Source of the DNA: Streptomyces sp. ADI95-17
GTDB lineage: Bacteria; Actinomycetota; Actinomycetes; Streptomycetales; Streptomycetaceae
DNA length: 64,000 bases
Direction of reading: 5' to 3'
NCBI RefSeq assembly: GCF_003846175.1
Contig: NZ_ML123049.1
Span: 276,081-340,080, forward strand
The notes below the pieces were generated by a model, which searched no databases, was not told the DNA's origin, and saw only the letters and a list, made by a program, of their open reading frames with translations. Positions 32,922-41,474 of this stretch are shown in pieces (within the stretch, counting starts at the first letter, position 1; every line of letters starts with the position of its first letter). The position numbers and the translations under genes are program-made.

Positions 32922-32997
32922 CTGTGTGTCACCGGAGCCCCCACAGCCCCCTGACCCACACCCCCCACATGCTCCACCAGAGAAGAGACCATCCCCC

Positions 32998-34440
32998 GTG
33001 AGTCCGCTGCGCCCACCGAGCCCCTCGCACCCGTCCGGGCCGCGCATCAAGAATCCCCACCAGCTGATCGCCGAGTCCGGCGCCGACCTGGAGGGGCACG
33101 GCCTCAAGCGCACCATGGGGCTCTTCCAGCTGGTGTGCTTCGGTGTCGGCGCCGTCGTCGGGACCGGCATCTTCGTCGGCCTGTCCGACTCCGTCGCCGA
33201 GGCGGGCCCCGCGGTCGTGCTCTCCTTCGTGCTGGCCGCGATCACCTGCATCTTCACCGCCTTCTCCTTCGCCGAGCTGGGCAGCGCCATCCCGGTCTCC
33301 GGCAGCTCCTACTCCTTCGCCTACGCGACCCTCGGCGAACGCGTCGCGTTCCTCGTCGGCTGGTGTCTGCTGCTGGAGTACGGCGTCTCGGTCTCCGCGG
33401 TCGCCGTCGGGTGGAGCCAGTACGTCAACGAGCTGCTGGACAGCCTGTTCGGCGCGCAGCTGCCGGCCGCGCTCTCGGCGGGGCCCGGCGACGGCGGGGT
33501 GATCAATCTGCCCGCCGTGCTGGTGGTCATGATGGCCGCGACCCTGCTGGTGCGCGGTGTCCGGGAGAGCGCCGGGGCCACCGCCGCGATGGCGATCCTC
33601 AAGATCACCATCCTGATCCTGTTCTGCGTCATCGCCTTCACGGCCTTCGAGCGCGGAAACCTCGCGCCGTTCTTCGCCCACGGTGCGGGCGGGGTCACCG
33701 CCGGCGCGTCGCTGGCCTTCTTCTCGTACATCGGCTTCGACGCCATCACCACCGCGGGCGAAGAGGTCAAGAACCCGAGGCGGAACATCCCGATCGCGAT
33801 CATGGTCTGCATCGGTCTGGTCACCCTGCTCTACTGCGCGGTCGCGCTCGCCGCCATCGGCGCGCTGGGGCCGAAGGCCGTCGCCGACCGGCCGGCGGCG
33901 CTCTCGATCGTCGTCGACCAGGTCACCGACTCGACCGTGGGCGGCGGAGTCATCGCCTTCGGCGCGGTCGTCGCGATCGCCTCGGTCGTGCTCGCGGTGA
34001 TGTACGGGCAGACCCGCATCCTGATGTCGATGTCCCGGGACGGGCTGATCCCGCGGGTCTTCGAGCGGGTCTCGCCGCGCACGGCGACGCCGGTCGCCAA
34101 CACCTGGATCGTGGCGGTCGTCTTCGCGGTCCCGGCGGCCTTCGCCTCGCTCGACGTGGTGGTGAACCTGACGACCATCGGCACGCTGGCCACCATGGTC
34201 GCGGTGAACATCGCGGTGATCGTGCTGCGGCGCCGCAATCCGGAGGTGCGGGGCTCGTTCCGGGTACCGCTCTATCCGCTGAGCCCGCTCCTGGGCGTCG
34301 GCTTCTGCGTGTACCTGATGTACGGGACGGGCTGGCGGACCTGGATCCAGTTCGCGGTCTTCCTGATGGCCGGCGCGGCGGTGTACGCCTTCTACGGCCG
34401 CAGCCGTTCCCGGCTGGCCGGCGTCGGCGCGACCGGCTGA
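32998..34440 (+). CDS. APC-family amino acid permease
   Basis: This 480-residue membrane protein has 12 predicted helices. The APC signature begins HGLKRTMGLFQLVCFGVGAVVGTGIFVGL (helix 1 with the unwound Gly-rich stretch), followed by SFAELGSAIPVSGSSYSFAYATLGE and, in the middle, SYIGFDAITTAGEEVKNPRRNIP. This resembles cationic amino acid transporter (CAT/YfnA-like) permeases. Given arginine deiminase and ornithine carbamoyltransferase upstream, arginine/ornithine uptake or exchange is a fair inference. GTG 32998 gives a short hydrophilic N terminus. The leader contains a terminator hairpin. Confidence 0.88.
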   Translation: MSPLRPPSPSHPSGPRIKNPHQLIAESGADLEGHGLKRTMGLFQLVCFGVGAVVGTGIFVGLSDSVAEAGPAVVLSFVLAAITCIFTAFSFAELGSAIPVSGSSYSFAYATLGERVAFLVGWCLLLEYGVSVSAVAVGWSQYVNELLDSLFGAQLPAALSAGPGDGGVINLPAVLVVMMAATLLVRGVRESAGATAAMAILKITILILFCVIAFTAFERGNLAPFFAHGAGGVTAGASLAFFSYIGFDAITTAGEEVKNPRRNIPIAIMVCIGLVTLLYCAVALAAIGALGPKAVADRPAALSIVVDQVTDSTVGGGVIAFGAVVAIASVVLAVMYGQTRILMSMSRDGLIPRVFERVSPRTATPVANTWIVAVVFAVPAAFASLDVVVNLTTIGTLATMVAVNIAVIVLRRRNPEVRGSFRVPLYPLSPLLGVGFCVYLMYGTGWRTWIQFAVFLMAGAAVYAFYGRSRSRLAGVGATG

Positions 34441-34490
34441 GGCCGCGGCGGGCCGGGGCCTTCGGCTTCAGGCCGGCTCCGGGGCGGCGC

Positions 34491-34922
34491 TCAGCTCTGA
34501 GGCGTGAGGGACGGCAGCGTGAACCACACCGCCTTGCCGTGCTCCGTCGTGCGGTGTCCGCAGGACGAGCTGAGCGTACGGATCAGCAGCAGGCCCCGGC
34601 CGTGTTCCTGCCAGGGGTCCGGCTCGCTGTCGGGCCGGGGGAAGGACAGGCCGCCCGGCGGGGCGGGATCGCGGTCGTGCACCTCGACCTGGCAGCCGGT
34701 CGGCAGGAGCTCCACCACCAGCTCGATGGGCTCGTCGCTCCGGGTGTGCTCGACCGCGTTGGCGACCAGCTCCGCGGTGAGGAGCTCGGCGGTGTCGGTG
34801 TCGGCCGGCGCGTCGATGTCCGCGAGTGCGGTACGGATCAGGGCGCGGGCGATCGGTACGGCCGCGGTCGAATGCGGCAGCGCGATCCGCCAGGAGGCGG
34901 GGAAGGGGACATCGGTGGGCAC
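34491..34922 (-). CDS. RsbW-like ATP-binding regulatory protein
   Basis: This 143-residue GHKL ATPase of the anti-sigma/serine kinase type is very numerous in Streptomyces. The N-box ELLTAELVANAVEHTR and G-box EVHDRDPAPPGG are followed by the ATP-lid glycine motif EHGRGLLLIRTLSSSCGHR and the closing strand KAVWFTL. It may phosphorylate an anti-sigma antagonist or hold a sigma factor; no partner gene is adjacent. GTG 34922 was chosen over the long upstream frame because GGAACGGA precedes it and the domain begins there. It converges with the permease gene. Confidence 0.82.
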   Translation of the reverse strand: MPTDVPFPASWRIALPHSTAAVPIARALIRTALADIDAPADTDTAELLTAELVANAVEHTRSDEPIELVVELLPTGCQVEVHDRDPAPPGGLSFPRPDSEPDPWQEHGRGLLLIRTLSSSCGHRTTEHGKAVWFTLPSLTPQS

Positions 34923-35179
34923 GGCATGGTTTCCGTTCCGGGGTTCGGGGTCAGGTGCGGTCGCCCGCGTGGGGTGCGGGACTCTCTGGCGGTCAAGACT
35001 TCTCGGTTTCAACCTTACGAACCGCAACGACACAGACAAGGGACTGCCGACCGGTATCAAAGGGACGTTGGCCACTGGGTCCTCACGTTCCGCATATCGC
35101 GTGCTCGTGACGGAAGTCACGTACGAGTGATAAGTTCGGGGGCAGGTAGCAGCCCGACGGCTGAAGGGGAGCCCCCTCC

Positions 35180-36007
35180 ATGAGCCCGTTTCCCAGCTCC
35201 GCCCCGCACACGGACGACTGGCGCCATCTGCGGCTGACGACGGACGACGGGGTTGCCACCGTCACGCTCGCCCGGCCCGAGAAACTCAACGCGCTCACCT
35301 TCGGCGCCTATGCCGACCTGCGCGATCTGCTCGCCGAACTCTCCCGCGAACGCAGCGTGCGCGCTCTGGTGCTCGCGGGGGAAGGCCGCGGATTCTGCTC
35401 CGGCGGAGACGTCGACGACATCATCGGCGCGACGCTCGCCATGGACACCGCCCAGCTCCTCGATTTCAACCGCATGACCGGGCAGGTGGTGCGGGCCCTC
35501 CGTGAGACCCCCTTCCCCGTCATCGCCGCCGTACACGGGGTGGCCGCGGGCGCGGGGGCGGTTCTCGCGCTGGCCGCCGACTTCCGGATCGCCGATCCGT
35601 CGGCCCGGTTCGCCTTCCTCTTCACCAAGGTCGGCCTCTCCGGCGGCGACATGGGCGCCGCCTACCTGCTGCCACGTGTCGTCGGCCTCGGCCATGCCAC
35701 CCGGCTGCTGATGCTCGGCGAACCGGTCCGGGCACCCGAAGCGGAACGCATCGGTCTGATCAGCGAGCTGACCGAAGAGGGCCACGCGGACGTACGGGCG
35801 GCGGCGCTCGCCCGCCGCCTCGCCGACGGACCCGCCCTCGCCCTCGCCCAGACCAAGGCACTGCTCACCGCCGAACTCGACATGCCGCTCGCCGCCGCGG
35901 TCGAGATGGACGCCGCCACCCAGGCCCTGCTGATGCACGGCGACGACTACGCGGAATTCCATGCCGCCTTCACCGAGAAGCGGCCCCCGAAGTGGCGGGG
36001 CAGGTAG
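35180..36007 (+). CDS. Enoyl-CoA hydratase/isomerase family protein
   Basis: This 275-residue crotonase-fold protein has the oxyanion-hole loops GFCSGGDVDDI and AAVHGVAAGAGAVLALAADFR. The catalytic-loop region AFLFTKVGLSGGDMGAAYLLPRVVG carries an acidic Asp rather than the paired Glu residues of classical hydratases. Its C-terminal part fits 1,2-epoxyphenylacetyl-CoA isomerase- or hydrolase-like members. GGGGAG lies just before ATG 35180. The stop is 4 nt from the monooxygenase start, so it acts in the same CoA-thioester pathway, probably on a dearomatised ring intermediate. Confidence 0.88.
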   Translation: MSPFPSSAPHTDDWRHLRLTTDDGVATVTLARPEKLNALTFGAYADLRDLLAELSRERSVRALVLAGEGRGFCSGGDVDDIIGATLAMDTAQLLDFNRMTGQVVRALRETPFPVIAAVHGVAAGAGAVLALAADFRIADPSARFAFLFTKVGLSGGDMGAAYLLPRVVGLGHATRLLMLGEPVRAPEAERIGLISELTEEGHADVRAAALARRLADGPALALAQTKALLTAELDMPLAAAVEMDAATQALLMHGDDYAEFHAAFTEKRPPKWRGR

Positions 36008-36011
36008 CGCG

Positions 36012-38369
36012 ATGCCCTCCGACGCGGCAACAGCCGAAGCGGCAGCAGCCGTCGCGGCCCGGACGGACGCGGCAGCGGCCGACGCGGCCCGGACCGGCGT
36101 GCGGCGCATCGCGGTCATCGGCGGCGGCCCCGGCGGGCTCTACGCCGCGGCCCTGCTCAAGCGGCTCGACCCGGAGCGCGAGATCACCGTCTGGGAGCGC
36201 AACGCCCCCGAGGACACCTTCGGCTTCGGCGTCGTCCTCTCCGACGAGACCCTCGGCGGCATCGAGCATGCCGACCCCGTCGTGTACCGGGCCCTCGGGG
36301 ACGAATTCGTCCGGTGGGACGACATCGACATCGTCCACCGGGGCGTCACCCAGACGTCCGGCGGCCACGGCTTCGCCGCGCTGGGCCGGCGCAGGCTGCT
36401 GCGGATACTGCAGGAGCGCTGCGAATCCCTCGGCGTACGCCTCCGCTTCCGCACCGAGGCCCCGCCCGCCGCCGAACTGGCCGCCACCCACGACCTGGTG
36501 ATCGCCGCCGACGGGGTGCACAGCCTCACCCGCGCCGCCCACGCCGACACCTTCGGCCCCCGCCTCACCACCCACCGCTGCCGCTACATCTGGCTCGCCG
36601 CCGACTTCGCCCTCGACGCCTTCCGCTTCGAGACCGCCGAGACCGCCTACGGGGTGATGCAGCTGCACGGCTACCCCTTCTCGGCCGACGCCTCCACCGT
36701 CATCGTCGAGATGCGCGAGGAGGTCTGGCGGGCCGCCGGATTCGACACCTGCGAGGTCGAGCACTCCACGCTGCGCTGCGCCAAGATCTTCACCGAGGCG
36801 CTCGGCGGCCGGCCACTGCGTTCCAACAACTCCTCCTGGCTCACCTTCCGCACCGTCGTCAACGCCCACTGGTCGCACGGCAACACGGTCCTCATCGGCG
36901 ACGCCGCCCACACCGCGCACTTCTCCATCGGCTCCGGCACCAAACTCGCCGTCGAGGACGCCCTGGCCCTCGCCGCCTGCATCGAGGAACAGCCCGACCT
37001 GCCGCGCGCCCTGTCCGCGTACGAGGCAGAGCGCCGCCCGGTCGTCGAATCGACCCAGCGGGCCGCCGCGGCCAGCCTGCGCTGGTTCGAGGAGCTCGCC
37101 ACCTACGTCGACCAGCCGCCCCGCCAGTTCGCCTTCAACCTCCTCACCCGCAGCCGCCGCGTCACCCACGACAATCTGCGGCTGCGCGACGCCTCCTTCA
37201 CCGCCGCCGCCGAGACGGAGTTCGGCTGCCCGCCGGGCATCCCGCCGATGTTCACCCCGCTGCGGCTGCGCGGCCTCGAACTCCGCAACCGCGTCGTCGT
37301 GTCACCCATGGACATGTACTCGGCCGTCGACGGCGTCCCCGGCGACTTCCACCTCGTCCACCTGGGCGCACGCGCGCTCGGCGGCGCCGGACTCGTCATG
37401 ACGGAGATGGTGTGCGTCAGCGCCGAGGGCCGCATCACCCCCGGCTGCACCGGGCTCTACACCGCCGAACAGGCCGCCGCCTGGACCCGGATCACCGACT
37501 TCGTCCACACGGGGGCGCCCGGCACGGCCATCGGCGTGCAGCTCGGGCACTCCGGGCGCAAGGGCTCCACCAGGCTGATGTGGGAGGGCATCGACCAGCC
37601 CCTCGACCACGGCAACTGGCCGCTCACCGCCGCCTCCCCGATCCCGTACGCGGCCGGCGTCAGCCAGGTCCCGCACGCCCTGGACCGGTCCGGACTCGAC
37701 GCAGTGCGCGAGCAGTTCGCGGCAGCGGCCCGGCGCGCCGACCACTGCGGCTTCGACCTGCTCGAACTGCACTGCGCCCACGGCTATCTGCTCTCCGGCT
37801 TCCTCTCGCCGCTCACCAACCACCGCACCGACGAGTACGGCGGACCGCTGAGCAACCGGCTCCGCTTCCCCCTCGAAGTCTTCGACGCGGTCCGCGCCGA
37901 CTGGCCCGACGACCGGCCCATGACCGTCCGGATCTCCGCCACCGACTGGGCCGACGGCGGCACCACGGCCGAGGACGCCGTCGAGATCGCCCGTGCCTTC
38001 GTCGCCCACGGGGCCGACGCCATCGACGTCTCCACCGGCCAGGTCGTCCCCGACGAGCACCCCGAGTACGGCCGCTCCTACCAGACCCCGTACGCCGACC
38101 GGATCCGCAACACCCTGTGCGTGCCCGTCATCGCGGTCGGCGCGATCTCCTCCTGGGACGACGTCAACTCCCTGCTGCTCGCCGGCCGGGCCGACCTCTG
38201 CGCCCTGGCCCGCCCCCACCTCTACGACCCGCAGTGGACGCTGCACGCGGCGGCCGAGCAGGGCTACGAAGGGCCGGGCGCGCCCTGGCCGCTCCCGTAC
38301 CGCGCGGGCAGCCGCACCCCGCCGACGGGCCGCACGGACGCGCCGAAGCCGCGGCTCACCCTGGAGTGA
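36012..38369 (+). CDS. Fused flavin monooxygenase/OYE reductase (2-aminobenzoyl-CoA or salicylyl-CoA type)
   Basis: This 785-residue two-domain flavoenzyme has an N-terminal half that is a PHBH-type FAD monooxygenase: GGGPGG at 37-42, VIAADGVHS, and LIGDAAHTAHFSIGSG. From about residue 412 an old-yellow-enzyme reductase follows, with PPMFTPLRLRGLELRNR, an active-site HCAHGYLLSGFLSP (His587) and TDEYGGPLSNR. This fusion is known from 2-aminobenzoyl-CoA monooxygenase/reductase of Azoarcus and from salicylyl-CoA 5-hydroxylase (SdgC-like) annotations in Streptomyces. It hydroxylates the CoA-activated ring, and the reductase dearomatises it. Translation is probably coupled to the enoyl-CoA hydratase gene. 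Its end overlaps the convergent gene by 14 nt. Confidence 0.9.
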   Translation: MPSDAATAEAAAAVAARTDAAAADAARTGVRRIAVIGGGPGGLYAAALLKRLDPEREITVWERNAPEDTFGFGVVLSDETLGGIEHADPVVYRALGDEFVRWDDIDIVHRGVTQTSGGHGFAALGRRRLLRILQERCESLGVRLRFRTEAPPAAELAATHDLVIAADGVHSLTRAAHADTFGPRLTTHRCRYIWLAADFALDAFRFETAETAYGVMQLHGYPFSADASTVIVEMREEVWRAAGFDTCEVEHSTLRCAKIFTEALGGRPLRSNNSSWLTFRTVVNAHWSHGNTVLIGDAAHTAHFSIGSGTKLAVEDALALAACIEEQPDLPRALSAYEAERRPVVESTQRAAAASLRWFEELATYVDQPPRQFAFNLLTRSRRVTHDNLRLRDASFTAAAETEFGCPPGIPPMFTPLRLRGLELRNRVVVSPMDMYSAVDGVPGDFHLVHLGARALGGAGLVMTEMVCVSAEGRITPGCTGLYTAEQAAAWTRITDFVHTGAPGTAIGVQLGHSGRKGSTRLMWEGIDQPLDHGNWPLTAASPIPYAAGVSQVPHALDRSGLDAVREQFAAAARRADHCGFDLLELHCAHGYLLSGFLSPLTNHRTDEYGGPLSNRLRFPLEVFDAVRADWPDDRPMTVRISATDWADGGTTAEDAVEIARAFVAHGADAIDVSTGQVVPDEHPEYGRSYQTPYADRIRNTLCVPVIAVGAISSWDDVNSLLLAGRADLCALARPHLYDPQWTLHAAAEQGYEGPGAPWPLPYRAGSRTPPTGRTDAPKPRLTLE

Positions 38370-38787
38370 CAAGCAGACACTCGTGGCACAGACACCCCGG
38401 CGGATGCGGGGCCGCGTGGTGCGCGTGCCGCTCCTCCCGGGCGATCCGCTCCAGCAGCGCGGCCAGCTCCGCGGCCTCCTCCCGCGTGCCGAAGCCCCCG
38501 CCGCCGCACCGCTTCAGCACCGCCGGGGTGTACACCAACCGCGCCCGGAAGGTGTGCAGATGACGGACCCCGGTGTCGATGGTGATCCAGTGACCGGTGT
38601 GCCGCCCGTGCCCCACCGTGGTCAGCTGCTGGTGCCCCATCCCCGGATAGGTGCCGACGACGTACACCTTCGCGCCACCCCGGTACGCCTTCGTGCCCGG
38701 CCGCAGCTCCTGGCCGAGATCCCCGTACCGCCGCCACAGCACCACGTTCGCGGCGACCAGCCAGACCGGCTCGGGCGTCCCGCTCAC
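38356..38787 (-). CDS. Conserved hypothetical protein
   Basis: I do not recognise the family. The 143-residue product opens VSGTPEPVWLVAANVVLWRRYGD and has a beta-rich middle (GAKVYVVGTYPGMGHQQLTTVGHGRHTGHWI). A helix EEAAELAALLERIAREERHAHHAAPH follows, and a short cysteine pair CLCHEC near the C terminus could bind a metal. The start codon is in a GTGA overlap with the acetyltransferase gene upstream, so both are made from one transcript. It overlaps the convergent monooxygenase gene by 14 nt. Confidence 0.65.
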   Translation of the reverse strand: MSGTPEPVWLVAANVVLWRRYGDLGQELRPGTKAYRGGAKVYVVGTYPGMGHQQLTTVGHGRHTGHWITIDTGVRHLHTFRARLVYTPAVLKRCGGGGFGTREEAAELAALLERIAREERHAHHAAPHPPGCLCHECLLVTPG

Positions 38788-39605
38788 CGCTCCGCCACGC
38801 TGATCAGCAGCCGGTCCGAGACCGCCCGGTAGCCGATGCGCCGGTACACGCCGTTGCTGGTGGGGTTCGCGAGGTCGGTGAAGAGCAGCACCTCCCGCGC
38901 ACCCGCCTCCCGCGCGGCCCGGCTGATCTCCGCCGTCACCGCGGCCGCGTAGCCCCGGCCACGGTGGACCGGCGGGGTGTAGACCGAGGAGACCCGGACC
39001 ATGCCGGCGATCCGGCGCGAGACCCCCGCCATCGACACCGGGACGCCGTCGTGCTCCCAGAGCGTCAGCCCGTTGGAGGCGATGCGCTCGTCGACCAGCC
39101 GCTCGGCGTGGGTGCCGGGCTGGCCGGTCCCTTCGGCGAAGGCGCGGACCCAGCGCACCAGCAGCTCCCGGTCGGCGAGGGCCGCGGTCCTGGGCCGTCC
39201 CGGCGGGGCCGGTGAGGGCGGTATCAGCGTCGCCAGCCGGTAGAGCCGCTGTTCCTCGTCGACCCGGTGACCGGGCCAGCCGGCGGCGATCCGCTCGGCG
39301 GTGGCCCGGTCGGCGTTGATCCGGGTCAGCGGGAGCGCGGCGGCCAGCGGACCGACCGCGTCCGGGGCGACGGATCCCAGCAGGGGAGGGTGCGGCGGGG
39401 TCTGCACCAGCGTCCCCGCGACCTCGCCGTCCGCGCCGCGCCACCAGCCGAGCAGCGGGGCGGCGTCGCCGTAGGCGTGCGGGCCGTGGAGCCGCAGGGT
39501 CTCGGTGACGGTCAGGACCAGGGTGTTCTCGGCGGGGCGGGCGGCCAGCGAGGCGCCGGCCGCGTCGAGGAAGACATCGACGTCATCGGTGAAGGTCCAG
39601 GGCAT
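38784..39605 (-). CDS. GNAT-family N-acetyltransferase
   Basis: This 273-residue protein is a two-lobed GNAT. The C-terminal catalytic lobe has VSSVYTPPVHRGRGYAAAVTAEISRAA (Q/RxxGxG/A acetyl-CoA loop) and FTDLANPTSNGVYRRIGYRAV, the usual motif B with the Asn/Tyr pattern. The N-terminal lobe resembles a degenerate GNAT fold. The substrate is unknown. It starts at ATG 39605, with the ligase gene ending 70 bp upstream on the same strand, and is translationally coupled to the small hypothetical gene downstream. Confidence 0.85.
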   Translation of the reverse strand: MPWTFTDDVDVFLDAAGASLAARPAENTLVLTVTETLRLHGPHAYGDAAPLLGWWRGADGEVAGTLVQTPPHPPLLGSVAPDAVGPLAAALPLTRINADRATAERIAAGWPGHRVDEEQRLYRLATLIPPSPAPPGRPRTAALADRELLVRWVRAFAEGTGQPGTHAERLVDERIASNGLTLWEHDGVPVSMAGVSRRIAGMVRVSSVYTPPVHRGRGYAAAVTAEISRAAREAGAREVLLFTDLANPTSNGVYRRIGYRAVSDRLLISVAER

Positions 39606-39674
39606 GGTTCATACTGCCGGGTGCGCGGGGAGCGCGGCACCCGCATTTCCGGGCCGGTGTACGCGGCGCCCGGT

Positions 39675-41276
39675 TCAGCCCTCCCGCAGCCGGAAGCGCT
39701 GGAGCTTGCCGGTGGCGGTGCGGGGGAGGGCGGGCAGGAACTCGATGACGCGGGGGCACTTGTGCGGGGCCAGTTCGGTCTTCATGTACGCGCGCAGTTC
39801 GTCGGCCGCCGTCTCGGCGCCGTCGCGCAGCACCACGTACGCCACCACGATCTGGCCGCGCAGCTCGTCCGCCCGGCCCACCACCGCCGCCTCGGCCACC
39901 GACGGGTGGTGCAGCAGGGCGTCCTCGACCTCGGGGCCCGCGATGTTGTAGCCGGAAGAGATGATCATGTCGTCGGCGCGGGCCACGTAACGGAAGTAGC
40001 CGTCCGGATCGCGTACGTAGGTGTCCCCGGTGAGGTTCCAGCCGTGTGCCACGTAGTCCCGCTGGCGCTCGTCGGCGAGATAGCGGCAGCCGACCGGGCC
40101 GCGTACCGCGAGCAGTCCGGGCTCGCCGTCCGGCACCGGGCGGCCGTCCCGGTCCAGCACCCGGGCCTGCCAGCCGGGGACGGGGACTCCGGTGGTGCCG
40201 GGGCGGATCGCGTCGTCGGCGGCCGAGATGAAGATGTGCAGCAGCTCGGTGGCGCCGATGCCGTTGATGATGCGCAGCCCGGTCCGCTCGTGCCACGAAC
40301 GCCAGGTGGCGACCGGGAGGTTCTCCCCGGCCGAGACGCAGCGCCGCAGCGCGCTGACGTCGTGGTGGTCCATGTGGTCGAGCATCACGCGGTAGGCCGT
40401 CGGCGCGGTGAACAGCACCGAGACGCGGTGGGCGGCCAGCGCGGGCAGCAACTGCGCCGGGCCGGACTGTTCGAGCAGCAGGGCACTGGCACCGGCCCGC
40501 AGCGGGAAGACCACCAGACCGCCTAGGCCGAAGGTGAAGCCGAGCGGCGGGCTGCCCGCGAACACGTCGTCGGGGGTGGGCCGCAGGACATGGGCCGAGA
40601 AGGTGTCGGCGATGGCGAGCACATCCCGGTGGAAGTGCATGCAGCCCTTCGGGCGTCCGGTGGTGCCCGAGGTGAACGCGATCAGCGCGACGTCGTCCGC
40701 CGCCGTCCGCACGGCCTCGTACGGCCCGGTCCTGGCCTCGGCCAGGCGCAGCAGATCGTCCGGGGCGTCACCTCCGTACGGTGTGATCCGCAGCCCCGGC
40801 ACCTCGGCCTTCACCAGGTCGTCGACCGCCCGGGAGTCGCACAGCGCGTGACTCACCCGGGCGATGGAACAGATGGTGGAGAGTTCGGCGGACCGCTGCC
40901 GGTCCAGCACGGTGACGGCGATCGCGCCGGCCTTCAGCACCGCGAGCCAGCAGGCGGCCAGAAGAGGGGTGGTGGGGCCGCGCAGCAGCACCCGGTTGCC
41001 GGGCACGACCCCCAGGTCGGAGGTGAGGACATGGGCGATCCGGTCCACCCGCTCGCGCAGCTCCCGGTAGCTCCAGACCGTGCCGTCCGAGGTGCGGAAG
41101 GCGGGGCGGTCGGGGCCGAAGCGGTCGGCCGTACGGTCCAGCAGTTCCGCCGCGCAGTTGAGGCGGTCCGGGTACTGCAGCTCGGGAAGGCCGAAGAGCA
41201 GTTCCGGCCACTGGTCCTTCGGCGGCAGGTGCTCCCTGGCGAAGGTGTCGACGTGCGCTGAGGTCTTCGGGTCCAT
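39675..41276 (-). CDS. Benzoate-CoA ligase-family enzyme (2-aminobenzoate-CoA ligase-like)
   Basis: This 533-residue acyl-adenylate-forming ligase has the P-loop FTSGTTGRPKG at 201-211, FTAPTAYRVML and INGIGATELLHIFISA (the aromatic substrate region of benzoate-CoA ligases), GDTYVRDPDGYFRYVARADDMI, and the C-terminal RTATGKLQR lysine. The GATELLHIFISA segment is typical of benzoate and 2-aminobenzoate-CoA ligases. It activates an aromatic carboxylic acid with ATP and CoA for the monooxygenase/reductase. It is divergent from the acyl-CoA dehydrogenase operon across a 198-bp promoter region. Confidence 0.9.
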   Translation of the reverse strand: MDPKTSAHVDTFAREHLPPKDQWPELLFGLPELQYPDRLNCAAELLDRTADRFGPDRPAFRTSDGTVWSYRELRERVDRIAHVLTSDLGVVPGNRVLLRGPTTPLLAACWLAVLKAGAIAVTVLDRQRSAELSTICSIARVSHALCDSRAVDDLVKAEVPGLRITPYGGDAPDDLLRLAEARTGPYEAVRTAADDVALIAFTSGTTGRPKGCMHFHRDVLAIADTFSAHVLRPTPDDVFAGSPPLGFTFGLGGLVVFPLRAGASALLLEQSGPAQLLPALAAHRVSVLFTAPTAYRVMLDHMDHHDVSALRRCVSAGENLPVATWRSWHERTGLRIINGIGATELLHIFISAADDAIRPGTTGVPVPGWQARVLDRDGRPVPDGEPGLLAVRGPVGCRYLADERQRDYVAHGWNLTGDTYVRDPDGYFRYVARADDMIISSGYNIAGPEVEDALLHHPSVAEAAVVGRADELRGQIVVAYVVLRDGAETAADELRAYMKTELAPHKCPRVIEFLPALPRTATGKLQRFRLREG

Positions 41277-41474
41277 GACGGCTCGCCCCCTTGTCGCCTC
41301 TGGAGCGTATCGTTTGGGTGACGGTAGTCAACGGTCCGCGATAGAGCGGGTGGACGGGAAATCGGGCGGACGGGACGCGGGACATCGAACGGACGGGAGA
41401 ACGGGCAGGAACACGGACGGGAAAAACGGGAACGAGAGACCGGGAAGACGAGACGCGACCAGAGAGGCGCCCGT
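41277..41474. promoter_or_regulatory. Divergent promoter region with purine-rich repeats
   Basis: It separates the ligase (minus) from the acyl-CoA dehydrogenase (plus). It holds four copies of GGACGGGA between 41352 and 41426 in a strongly purine-biased strand, and a GTGACGGTAGTCAACG segment near 41317 that could be an operator. No regulator gene is adjacent. I see no coding region. Confidence 0.45.

Noticed and set aside
41340..41460. G-rich repeats as a possible quadruplex element
   Set aside because: The runs are mostly GGG separated irregularly, and nothing in the sequence favours a quadruplex over ordinary purine-rich leader DNA.
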